This document shows, one piece after another, positions 1 through 6,030 of a stretch of DNA of 15,061 nt. The DNA comes from Treponema sp. (GTDB taxonomy: Bacteria; Spirochaetota; Spirochaetia; Treponematales; Rectinemataceae): assembly GCA_017849315.1 (NCBI GenBank), contig JAFIHQ010000006.1, positions 1 through 15,061 on the forward strand. The letters run 5' to 3'. Positions within the stretch are counted from its first letter, which is position 1; each line of letters opens with the position of its first letter. The notes under the pieces were generated by a model. That model was not told the DNA's origin, searched no databases, and worked only from the letters and a program-made list of their open reading frames with translations. A program made the translations under genes and the position numbers.

Positions 1-243
1 CCCAAGAAGCACCTCGCTGCCGCGCGGGCACCAGGTAAAGAGTGCAAGCTGATTCCCAAACGTGCCGGACGGCACAAAGAGCGCCGCTTCCTTGCCCACA
101 AGCTCCGCGGCGCGGCGCGCCAACTCGTTCATAGTTGGGTCGTCCTCGTAGACGTCGTCGCCTACCTCGGCCTCCGCCATGGCCTTGCGCATTTCTTCTG
201 TCGGCCAGGTAACCGTATCGCTTCGAAGATCGATGTATTTCAT
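1..243 (-). CDS. Low-specificity L-threonine aldolase, N-terminal part (cut by window edge)
   Basis: Only the first 81 codons are in the window; the gene continues beyond base 1. The translation starts MKYIDLRSDTVTWPTEEMR and contains the blocks VGDDVYEDDP and KEAALFVPSGTFGNQ. These match the N-terminus of PLP-dependent low-specificity threonine aldolases (DLRSDTVT, GDDVY and FVPSGTxxNQ blocks), which cleave threonine or allo-threonine to glycine and acetaldehyde in the cytoplasm. The PLP-binding lysine lies in the missing part. The usual glycine after VGDDVY is glutamate here, a minor change. The ATG at 243-241 is well placed: a GGAGG Shine-Dalgarno lies 7 nt upstream. A hairpin-forming inverted repeat directly abuts that site. 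Family assignment is firm; exact substrate range is not visible. Confidence 0.9.
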   Translation of the reverse strand, partial: MKYIDLRSDTVTWPTEEMRKAMAEAEVGDDVYEDDPTMNELARRAAELVGKEAALFVPSGTFGNQLALFTWCPRGSEVLLG

Positions 244-254
244 TGTAATTCCTC

Positions 255-272
255 CATAAGCCAGCCCTTATG
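255..272 (-). promoter_or_regulatory. Inverted repeat abutting the threonine aldolase ribosome binding site
   Basis: CATAAG (255-260) and CTTATG (267-272) form a perfect 6-bp inverted repeat around CCAGCC. In the mRNA the 3' arm touches the GGAGG Shine-Dalgarno at 250-254. It could be an operator or a small hairpin affecting ribosome access. No convincing promoter was seen upstream, so its role is inferred from position only. Confidence 0.3.
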
Positions 273-319
273 TGATCGCCCTTGCCATAGCTTTCTGAGC
301 ACTCTTGTGCGATCAGCAC

Positions 320-407
320 CATTCCATCATTCGACCATTCCATCATTCGACCATTCCGTCATTCGACCATTCTATCATTCTATCCTCATATCATCATATC
401 ATCACAA
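320..407. repeat. Degenerate 8-bp tandem repeat array (16-bp higher-order period)
   Basis: Eight clear octamers run from 320 to 383: cattccat, cattcgac, cattccat, cattcgac, cattccgt, cattcgac, cattctat, cattctat. They continue with weaker copies cctcatat, catcatat and catcacaa to 407. The first six alternate two unit types, so the array also reads as a 16-bp repeat. It lies between the divergent threonine aldolase and HAD genes, about 60 bp upstream of the putative HAD promoter. No gene was recognised in this intergenic region. Confidence 0.85.
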
Positions 408-467
408 CACCGCTCATCAAAACATAGTAGTCATAAGTCGATCGGGCCCATACATTCTTGTGCCTCT

Positions 468-503
468 TCTCATTCCCGCCGCGAGCGTAGTATATCTTGT
501 CGC
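468..503 (+). promoter_or_regulatory. Putative promoter giving a leaderless HAD mRNA
   Basis: TTCTCA (468-473, 4 of 6 to the -35 consensus), a 17-bp spacer and TATATC (491-496, 4 of 6 to the -10 consensus) are followed by exactly 7 nt and the ATG at 504. No Shine-Dalgarno precedes the ATG. The predicted transcription start therefore coincides with the start codon. The same geometry occurs before two other genes here. Confidence 0.45.
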
Positions 504-1334
504 ATGAAAGTTCGACTCATAGCGATCGATATGGACGACACCCTCCTCAAGGCTGACTTGAGCATCTCGGAGGCCAACCGTGCTGCGCTGCAACGTGCGG
601 AGCAGGCCGGCATCAAAATCGTCCTTGCCTCGGGCAGGAACTTCATCTCAATGAGCAACTACACTTCCCAGCTCGGTCTCGACAAAGAAGGCAATTACCT
701 CATCTGTTCCAACGGCGCTGAGATTCTTGAGGCGTCCGACGGCCGCGTTATCGAACAATTGCGTTTCGATCCCAAAACCTGCCTCCAGATTGCTCAGAAT
801 ATCGAAGACCACGGTTTTCCATGGCAAGTCTATAACGATGGCAAAATAATCTGCAACACACCCACATCGTGGGCAATGCGCGACACCCACCTCACCGGGC
901 AACCCCTTATCGTCTCGACCGACAAAGAAGAGACCTTTTCCAAGGGAGAAGTCAAATTCGTCATTCCCGGAGAGCCGGGGAAAATAGCGCGTCTGTATGC
1001 AATCTTCAAGAAGGAGTACGAAGGCAAAGCCGAGGTCGTAACCTCGAAACCGTATTTTCTGGAGATTCTGCCGCTGGGAGCGAATAAAGGCGCAGCGCTC
1101 GCACGCTTATTGCGGCACCTCGATATTCCTATGGAATCGGCGATGGCTATTGGAGACGCGATGAACGACCTCAGCATGATCGAAGCGGTCGGTTTTGGCT
1201 GCGCTCCAGCCAACGCGTTAGAAGAAGTGAAGCGTCGAGCCCGCTGCGTTTCTAAGTTCTCCAACGACGAAGATGCGGTCGCCGACCTGATCAACTCGGT
1301 CGCACTCCAGGAAACTATAAGAATAGGAAACTAG
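504..1334 (+). CDS. Cof-type HAD-superfamily phosphatase
   Basis: The 276-residue cytoplasmic protein has the HAD catalytic signature DMDDT with nucleophile D9 and acid/base D11. SGRN (43-46) fits motif II, ANKGAAL carries the motif III lysine K195, and GDAMNDLSM (217-225) carries the Mg2+-binding aspartates of motif IV. The length and the large cap between motifs II and III fit the Cof/IIB subgroup, which dephosphorylates sugar phosphates, nucleotides or flavin precursors; the substrate cannot be read from sequence. Start: the ATG at 504 leaves only three residues before the first beta strand, so it cannot be much further downstream. It lacks a Shine-Dalgarno, and a -10-like box sits 7 nt before it. 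Its TAG stop overlaps the stop of the convergent carboxypeptidase gene. Confidence 0.92.
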   Translation: MKVRLIAIDMDDTLLKADLSISEANRAALQRAEQAGIKIVLASGRNFISMSNYTSQLGLDKEGNYLICSNGAEILEASDGRVIEQLRFDPKTCLQIAQNIEDHGFPWQVYNDGKIICNTPTSWAMRDTHLTGQPLIVSTDKEETFSKGEVKFVIPGEPGKIARLYAIFKKEYEGKAEVVTSKPYFLEILPLGANKGAALARLLRHLDIPMESAMAIGDAMNDLSMIEAVGFGCAPANALEEVKRRARCVSKFSNDEDAVADLINSVALQETIRIGN

Positions 1335-2221
1335 GAGAGACGAGCGTCCAAAAACTGAATCAGATAGCATTGCACGCCAAGAAAATACTCGGTCTGAAGC
1401 GCCGTGGCGTCAGTTCCGATGTACCGGTAGTGCCAGCTTTCCCACACATAGCCAGTGATGGGCTCCATGCCTTTGGGGTACGAGAGTGAAAAACCATAGT
1501 TGGCGGCGTTCTTCACAAGCCAGGCGCTCGCCTTGGTTTGGGCAAAGGCATCCGTTATCGATCCAAAGTCGATGGCCGTGCCGAGTTGGTGCTGGCTTGC
1601 ACCCGGATGAGCGGACACGCGTTCCGCCTCCTTTTGGCCCATTTCTTTGACGTTGCGCGCAAAAACCTCGACCTGGTATGCATACGAGCGATAAGCCGAG
1701 GACACGAGCAGGCTCACGCCCTCTTTGCGGGCCGCTTCGCTCATCGAGACGAGCGCTTCGTAGGCTGGTTTTCTTAAGCGGTGCCCAGGACGGGAGACTG
1801 AAAGGCCGGTTTTGTCCAATAGAACGAGATCGCCCGGTTCGTAGTCTTGCGGCAGGCTTTTCTTTTTATCAACGCGTTTTAAAAGGTAAGGGTCTTGCTT
1901 TGCAACTGCCTCAACTTTTGCAAGCAGATCGAAAAACCGGTCTGGGGAAGCCTCGATGCGTTGTTTGATCGCGGTAAGGTCGCTTGAGGGAATCTCCGCC
2001 TTTTCCAAGCTTTCCTCCACGGCGGCAAGCGCCGATTTTTGCGGGTTTTCCTGGGTTTGCTTTTGTTGTTGTGACAGTTTCTGCGGGGACGCCGCTTGCG
2101 CGCTGCCTTGCGAATTGCCACGCCCACACGAAGCAAGCGCAAAAACGCACATAAAACACAGGGTCAACAAGGTAGATGGAGAAGAAAGGCGCCTATTTTT
2201 CGTGCCGAACCTGTTTTTCAT
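1331..2221 (-). CDS. VanY-type D,D-carboxypeptidase lipoprotein (peptidase M15 family)
   Basis: The 296-residue protein has a basic N-terminus, a hydrophobic stretch and the lipobox LASC, so lipidation at C32 is expected, anchoring it on the periplasmic side. A Q-rich, low-complexity tether (about 38-62) follows. The catalytic domain shows SSAYRSY (174-180), SQHQLGTAIDFG (209-220) with zinc ligands H211 and D218, and ESWHYRYIG (261-269) with catalytic E261 and zinc ligand H264. This is the M15 D-alanyl-D-alanine carboxypeptidase pattern, which trims peptidoglycan stem peptides. A role in wall remodelling rather than vancomycin resistance is the default, as no van regulators are nearby. The start at 2221 is preferred over longer in-frame starts inside the repeat array because it puts a classical signal peptide at the N-terminus and a promoter-like sequence 7 nt upstream. 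Confidence 0.9.
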   Translation of the reverse strand: MKNRFGTKNRRLSSPSTLLTLCFMCVFALASCGRGNSQGSAQAASPQKLSQQQKQTQENPQKSALAAVEESLEKAEIPSSDLTAIKQRIEASPDRFFDLLAKVEAVAKQDPYLLKRVDKKKSLPQDYEPGDLVLLDKTGLSVSRPGHRLRKPAYEALVSMSEAARKEGVSLLVSSAYRSYAYQVEVFARNVKEMGQKEAERVSAHPGASQHQLGTAIDFGSITDAFAQTKASAWLVKNAANYGFSLSYPKGMEPITGYVWESWHYRYIGTDATALQTEYFLGVQCYLIQFLDARLS

Positions 2222-2256
2222 ATTGAGAAGTATAGCGGCGTGCAAGGTCTTGTGAA
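2222..2256 (-). promoter_or_regulatory. Putative promoter giving a leaderless carboxypeptidase mRNA
   Basis: On the minus strand, TTCACA (2256-2251, 5 of 6 to consensus), a 16-bp spacer and TATACT (2234-2229, 5 of 6) are followed by 7 nt and the ATG at 2221. There is no Shine-Dalgarno. It is the best-scoring of the three leaderless promoter candidates. Its -35 lies 10 bp from the heptamer array. Confidence 0.55.
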
Positions 2257-2266
2257 ATAGGCCGCG

Positions 2267-2336
2267 CATCGAGCATCGAACATGGCGCATGGCGCATCAA
2301 GCATTGCTCATGGCGCATCGAACATCGAACATCGAG
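2267..2336. repeat. Heptamer tandem repeat array between divergent genes
   Basis: Ten uninterrupted 7-bp units each begin with cat: catcgag, catcgaa, catggcg, catggcg, catcaag, cattgct, catggcg, catcgaa, catcgaa, catcgag. The last unit overlaps the GAGGGG ribosome binding site of the downstream gene. The first unit is 10 bp from the -35 of the divergent lipoprotein promoter. The array is translatable in some frames, which extends both flanking ORFs artificially. Confidence 0.92.
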
Positions 2337-2347
2337 GGGTACAAAGG

Positions 2348-3154
2348 ATGACGAAAGTGCAATTCGAGGTATATAGGCAAATTTGCGGCGAGTTCAAAGC
2401 GTATGTCGAAGAGCTTATCCGCTCGATGCCATGGCTTCCCGACGCTCAAGAGGGATTACGACAGCTCAAGGGCTACGAGGACTACAGAATCGAGCTGCCG
2501 GTTGTGTATAACCTCGCACTGGACGACATTAAACCGGAAGACGAGATCCAATTCATTTTCGTCGCGGACAATCCAGGCAAAAATGAGCAAAAGGCGTCAA
2601 ACCAGCGTTATCTCGTCGGGCAGGCAGGGAAACTGGCGGAAGGATGGTTTCGTAAGGAGCTCAATATCGACTTTCGCAAAGCGGGAATCATTATCAACAA
2701 GACGCCAATTCACACGCCAAAAACCGCTGAACTACGCCTCCTTGCGGCTCAATGTGGCGAACACAAGGCCGATTTCTTGGATAAACTGAAAGAAAGCGAG
2801 CGCATCATGGCAAGTCTTGCCTTCCGGCTGCACACTGCCCTGGACAGCGTTCTGTGGGTTTCTGGTTACGGCGAGCTTGCAAAAGGCAAACTTTTTGCGC
2901 CTTGGGCCGAGGAACTCACCCGCCTCTATACTGCCCCATCCATGCCGTCAGATCTATCGGTGACGTCCGATCAATCCGTGCCGTCCGCGATGCGGGACAA
3001 GGTATGGGTATTTAGGCATTTTTCGATGAATCAGTTTGCCATCGAATATAGAGCCGAGTGCCAACGAGAAGTCGCGGCACAGTCAGGGCTGGATCCGTAC
3101 GAGGTGTTGCACAAGCTCGGAGTTGCTAATCGCAGGCGGATTTTGGGGTGGTGA
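2348..3154 (+). CDS. Uracil-DNA-glycosylase-superfamily-like protein
   Basis: The 268-residue protein has FVADNPGKNEQ (71-81) followed by LVGQAGKLAEG (89-99). This resembles motif A and the conserved VGxAGxLL block of UDG families 4/5. IINKTPIHTP (115-124) fits the strand and loop after it, and FRHFS (222-226) sits where the C-terminal histidine motif is expected. Such enzymes excise uracil from DNA; the cysteine iron-sulphur ligands of family 4 are not evident, so activity is uncertain. The start at 2348 is chosen because GAGGGG lies 8 nt upstream; the longer ORF from 2282 only translates the heptamer array. Residues 198-215 form three hexapeptide repeats in a linker before the C-terminal motif. 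Superfamily membership is likely; function is inferred. Confidence 0.6.
   Translation: MTKVQFEVYRQICGEFKAYVEELIRSMPWLPDAQEGLRQLKGYEDYRIELPVVYNLALDDIKPEDEIQFIFVADNPGKNEQKASNQRYLVGQAGKLAEGWFRKELNIDFRKAGIIINKTPIHTPKTAELRLLAAQCGEHKADFLDKLKESERIMASLAFRLHTALDSVLWVSGYGELAKGKLFAPWAEELTRLYTAPSMPSDLSVTSDQSVPSAMRDKVWVFRHFSMNQFAIEYRAECQREVAAQSGLDPYEVLHKLGVANRRRILGW
2939..2992 (+). repeat. In-frame 18-bp (2 x 9) tandem repeat in the UDG-like gene
   Basis: Three codon-aligned 18-bp units encode SMPSDL, SVTSDQ and SVPSAM. Each splits into 9-bp halves beginning with tc. The first two copies agree at 13 of 18 bases. The repeat falls in a hydrophilic linker, so it probably adds length without harming the fold. 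Confidence 0.7.
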
Positions 3155-3202
3155 AGTTGTGCTGGTAGATCCGTGCTTTTCCGGGGGGTTCTGCAGTGGT
3201 CG

Positions 3203-3282
3203 ACCACCCTGCGCACGTGCCGCCCTGCACTTATGCCGCCGTGCACACATGCCGCCTTGCACTTATGCCGCCGTGCGCCAGT
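3203..3282. repeat. Degenerate 8/16-bp tandem repeat array upstream of the phosphofructokinase gene
   Basis: Four 16-bp units at 3219-3282 are gccgccctgcacttat, gccgccgtgcacacat, gccgccttgcacttat and gccgccgtgcgccagt, with a weaker copy at 3203-3218. Each splits into octamers beginning with gc. The preceding 12-bp perfect palindrome GTGGTCGACCAC (3196-3207) overlaps its edge. No gene was recognised between the UDG-like and phosphofructokinase genes. Confidence 0.8.
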
Positions 3283-3302
3283 ATCAGCATCCTTCATGCG
3301 TG

Positions 3303-3334
3303 GCTGTGCACCTGCGCAGCTGTGTACCTGTACA
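3303..3334. repeat. Second pair of 16-bp units upstream of the phosphofructokinase gene
   Basis: gctgtgcacctgcgca (3303-3318) and gctgtgtacctgtaca (3319-3334) agree at 13 of 16 bases and split into 8-bp halves. The sequence differs from the array 20 bp upstream. The last six bases (TGTACA) could serve as the -35 of the phosphofructokinase promoter. Confidence 0.6.
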
Positions 3335-3358
3335 GAACACAGGGCAAAACGATAAGAT
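3329..3358 (+). promoter_or_regulatory. Weak candidate promoter of the phosphofructokinase gene
   Basis: TGTACA (3329-3334, 4 of 6), an 18-bp spacer and TAAGAT (3353-3358, 4 of 6) would give a leader of roughly 40 nt before the SD-led start at 3403. The match is modest, and co-transcription with the upstream UDG-like gene is an alternative. Confidence 0.3.
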
Positions 3359-3402
3359 AGGGCTTCGCCTGTGCAAACGCATGGGCCTTCATGGAGCAAA
3401 AA

Positions 3403-4743
3403 ATGCAGGATTTTACGGTCGCGACGCTTGGTCGCTGTGCGGTGCAGTCGCCTTTGGGTCTTGCGCCCAAGGCAGGACAAGGGAGGCCGGGATTTGTTCC
3501 GGACGATAGGTTCATTCGGTACAAAATCGATGCAAAGCCAGACGAAGAGAGTGTCGCGTCGCGCTCGGAGCTGCTGGAAGTGGCAGGCCCGAGGGAGAAG
3601 ATCTATTTCAGCCCTTCGCATGTGCACGCAGGCATTGTGACCTGCGGTGGTCTGTGCCCGGGCCTGAACGACGTAATCAGGTCGATTGTGCGCAGTCTGT
3701 GGCTTCTGTATGGCGTGCGCCGTATTTCGGGGATCCGATATGGCTACAAGGGTTTCCTGCCTGAATATGGCTACGACATTGTGGAGCTGAATCCTGACGT
3801 CGTGGACGACATCCACAAGATCGGGGGAACCATGCTCGGCACCTCGCGCGGAGGCGGCGAGCGGACCACGGAGATCGTCAACACCATCGAGCAGCTGAAT
3901 CTGAATATGCTTTTCGCGATAGGCGGCGACGGCACCCAAAAGGGGGCTTTGGCCATCGCCGAGGAAATCGAGCGCCGCGGGCTCAAAATCGCGGTGGTGG
4001 GGATCCCTAAGACGGTGGACAACGACATTGCGTTTGTGGAGAAGACGTTTGGGTTCGACACGGCGGTGGCCAAAGCTTCCGATGCCGTCGCCGCTGCGCA
4101 TATGGAGGCGCACTCGCAGATCAATGGCATAGGACTCGTCAAACTGATGGGGCGCGACTCAGGCTTCATTGCGGTGCAGACGGTGCTCGCGGTCCATGAG
4201 GCCAATTTCGTGCTCATTCCTGAAGTACCTTTTGCTCTTGAGGGCGAAAATGGCCTGCTTTTGACTTTGGAAAAACGCCTTAAACGTCGTGGCCATGCAG
4301 TCATCGTAGTTGCCGAAGGCGCAGGGCAAGAGCTTCTCAACAGGGAGAACGATGCTGCCGGCAAACCGCAACAGCTTTACGACGCTTCAGGAAACAGAAA
4401 GCTTGGTGATATCGGAGTTTACTTAAAGGATACGATTCAAAACTACTTCGGTGCAAAAGGCCAGGAGATCAACCTTAAATACATCGATCCAAGCTATATG
4501 ATCCGCTCGGCACGTGCGGAACCGCTCGATTCAATGTACTGCGAGCGTCTTGGCAATAACGCCGTCCACGCGGCCATGGCTGGCAGGACAAAACTCCTTA
4601 TCGGTTATATAAATGACGAGTTCGTGCATATCCCAATTAAGGCAACGGTTTCGCACCGGAAACGTGTCGACCCCGAAGGAAGTCTCTGGCGCGACGCCCT
4701 GGAAGATACGCAGCAGCCGGACATGCGTCCCGCGCAGGCCTAA
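3403..4743 (+). CDS. 6-phosphofructokinase, trypanosome/plant-type (probably ATP-dependent)
   Basis: The 446-residue enzyme phosphorylates fructose 6-phosphate to fructose 1,6-bisphosphate in glycolysis. Visible motifs are GIVTCGGLCPGLNDVIR near the phosphate-donor site, IGGDGTQKGA with G177 at the donor-specificity position, GIPKTVDNDI with K203 and catalytic D206, and MGRDSGFIA in the substrate site. Glycine at the first position goes with ATP, while the lysine in PKT is typical of pyrophosphate enzymes. This mixed G/K pattern is known from ATP-dependent trypanosomatid and plant enzymes. The roughly 80-residue N-terminal extension also fits that clade. The start at 3403 is preferred over 3391 because GGAG lies 6 nt before it, whereas nothing suitable precedes 3391. 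Convergent with the acetyltransferase gene, 40 bp apart, with no clear terminator between. Confidence 0.92.
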   Translation: MQDFTVATLGRCAVQSPLGLAPKAGQGRPGFVPDDRFIRYKIDAKPDEESVASRSELLEVAGPREKIYFSPSHVHAGIVTCGGLCPGLNDVIRSIVRSLWLLYGVRRISGIRYGYKGFLPEYGYDIVELNPDVVDDIHKIGGTMLGTSRGGGERTTEIVNTIEQLNLNMLFAIGGDGTQKGALAIAEEIERRGLKIAVVGIPKTVDNDIAFVEKTFGFDTAVAKASDAVAAAHMEAHSQINGIGLVKLMGRDSGFIAVQTVLAVHEANFVLIPEVPFALEGENGLLLTLEKRLKRRGHAVIVVAEGAGQELLNRENDAAGKPQQLYDASGNRKLGDIGVYLKDTIQNYFGAKGQEINLKYIDPSYMIRSARAEPLDSMYCERLGNNAVHAAMAGRTKLLIGYINDEFVHIPIKATVSHRKRVDPEGSLWRDALEDTQQPDMRPAQA

Positions 4744-4783
4744 CTCAGGTTCCGCACAGGCCAAACGCAATCCTGATACCGGC

Positions 4784-5266
4784 CTAGGTCTTAAGGCTCA
4801 TGTGTGCGGAGTCTCCGCAGAATCCGAGGCTCCGATAAAGGTCAATCGAATCGTCTGTCGGCTGAAGCGTCACCTTATCCAACCCGCGCATTCGGGCCTC
4901 CAAAAGTGCCGCCTTAACAAGCGCTGTCCCGATGCCGTGGCGCCTGAAACTCGAGTCTGTGTATACAGCAAAGAGTTCGGCATGCGGAGCCTTTCCAAGT
5001 GCCTTATCTGAATCCAATCTGGAAGTTTCACGCAGCAATAATCCCGCCGAACCTACAATTCTGTTGTCATATTCATAGACCCAAAACAACATTGAGCCAT
5101 CCTGAATGCCTTTTTTGAACATTTCTGTCTGGCTTTCCAGCAGCTCAGATTTCTTCTCTGAGGTAAGCGTTTTTATCTGCTGAATAAAAGCAAGGCGCAT
5201 TGCCGCGATACGAAGAACATCCGCAAGTACGGCTTGTCGGACACCGCCCTGAACATTTCCCGTCAC
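4784..5266 (-). CDS. GNAT-family N-acetyltransferase
   Basis: The 160-residue protein has the GNAT fold. An N-terminal RQAVLADVLRIAAMRLAF strand-helix is followed by VGSAGLLL (71-78), AELFAVYTD (96-104), the acetyl-CoA pyrophosphate loop RRHGIGTAL (108-116) and LYRSLGF (143-149). It transfers an acetyl group to an unidentified amine, small molecule or protein. It is the last gene of the helicase operon. Its GTG start overlaps the upstream TGA by 4 bp (GTGA), suggesting translational coupling, and no other start fits upstream of the first conserved block. Whether it acetylates a partner in the operon or is a passenger is unknown. Confidence 0.85.
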   Translation of the reverse strand: MTGNVQGGVRQAVLADVLRIAAMRLAFIQQIKTLTSEKKSELLESQTEMFKKGIQDGSMLFWVYEYDNRIVGSAGLLLRETSRLDSDKALGKAPHAELFAVYTDSSFRRHGIGTALVKAALLEARMRGLDKVTLQPTDDSIDLYRSLGFCGDSAHMSLKT

Positions 5267-6030
5267 TGCCGCGTCTTCGACTTGATTTTGAGATAGACCT
5301 GCTTGCCAGGATCCATCGGGTTCGCCCGCTCGTCGATTTCGAAAAGCCCAGAGGCCTTTATGAGATCGCCCAGTTTTCTAAACCCGTAATTGCGGGGATC
5401 GAACTCAGGTTGGCGGTTTGCAATATAGGTGCCTACGGCACCCAAGTACGCCCAACCAAATTCGTCGGCCGCCTCTTCCACCGCGCTCAAGAGCAGTGCC
5501 TTCACGCGTCGATCTGTCTTGATGTCGCTCTGAATCTTGGCTTCTGCCTCTTTTTCGGTTTTGGTCTCCTTTTCTTCATCGCCTTCTCTCAAGATTTCGG
5601 TGTAGATAAACTTGTCGCAGGCTGCTACAAAAGGTTTTGGAGTTTTGCGCTGTCCAAATCCAAGGACGAGCTTGCCATCCTCGCGCAGTCGCGCTGCAAG
5701 ACGGGTAAAATCGGAGTCGCTGGACACGACACAAAAGCCGTCGAGATTCTCAGTATAAAGCAAATCCATCGCATCGATGATCATGGCGCTGTCTGTGGAG
5801 TTTTTGCCTGTTGTGTAAGAAAACTGTTGCACAGGCTGAATTGCGTACTCAAGGAGTTTGTCTTTCCATGAGCGCAAATTGGTGCTGGTCCAGTCGCCGT
5901 AAATCCGCTTGACGCTCGCAACGCCATATTTTGCAATCTCTGCCAGAAGGCCTTCGATTATTTTGGCCTGCGTGTTGTCCGCGTCTATGAGTACTGCCAA
6001 CTTAAGTTGGTTCTGTTCGTTTTTCATCAT
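5263..6030 (-). CDS. NYN-domain nuclease with C-terminal LOTUS/OST-HTH-like domain
   Basis: Residues 10-145 form a PIN-like NYN domain (LabA/DUF88 group): VLIDADN (13-19) with D16 and N19, NSTDSAMIIDAMDLL (77-91) with D80, and VVSSDSDF (101-108) with D105 and D107. Together these make the usual acidic metal-binding centre of this RNase-like fold. A charged linker (150-170) contains EKET-KT-EKEA, itself repeat-like. Residues 172-250 include WAYLGAVGTYI and YGFRKLGDLIKASGLFEI, resembling the LOTUS/OST-HTH winged helix thought to bind RNA or nucleic-acid complexes. The ATG at 6030 overlaps the upstream TGA (ATGATGA); the second ATG at 6027 is equally possible, with GGGAG 7 nt before it. Its place in the operon suggests it works with the helicase on nucleic acid. 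Confidence 0.82.
   Translation of the reverse strand: MMKNEQNQLKLAVLIDADNTQAKIIEGLLAEIAKYGVASVKRIYGDWTSTNLRSWKDKLLEYAIQPVQQFSYTTGKNSTDSAMIIDAMDLLYTENLDGFCVVSSDSDFTRLAARLREDGKLVLGFGQRKTPKPFVAACDKFIYTEILREGDEEKETKTEKEAEAKIQSDIKTDRRVKALLLSAVEEAADEFGWAYLGAVGTYIANRQPEFDPRNYGFRKLGDLIKASGLFEIDERANPMDPGKQVYLKIKSKTRQ

Noticed and set aside
320..407. Possible CRISPR array
   Set aside because: Units are 8 bp, contiguous and degenerate with no unique spacers and no cas genes nearby.
2282..2347. N-terminal extension of the UDG-like protein from an upstream ATG
   Set aside because: The 22 extra codons are a translation of the heptamer array, and a good SD (GAGGGG) sits before the ATG at 2348.
3031..4113. 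Long minus-strand open frame (360 codons) antisense to the UDG-like and phosphofructokinase genes
   Set aside because: It lies opposite two well-supported genes, has a composition rich in R, H and C with no recognisable motif, and no ribosome binding site. It is a by-product of the coding strand's codon bias.
4744..4783. Bidirectional terminator between the convergent phosphofructokinase and acetyltransferase genes
   Set aside because: Several GGCC/AGGCC words occur but no stem of useful length with a flanking T or A tract could be drawn.
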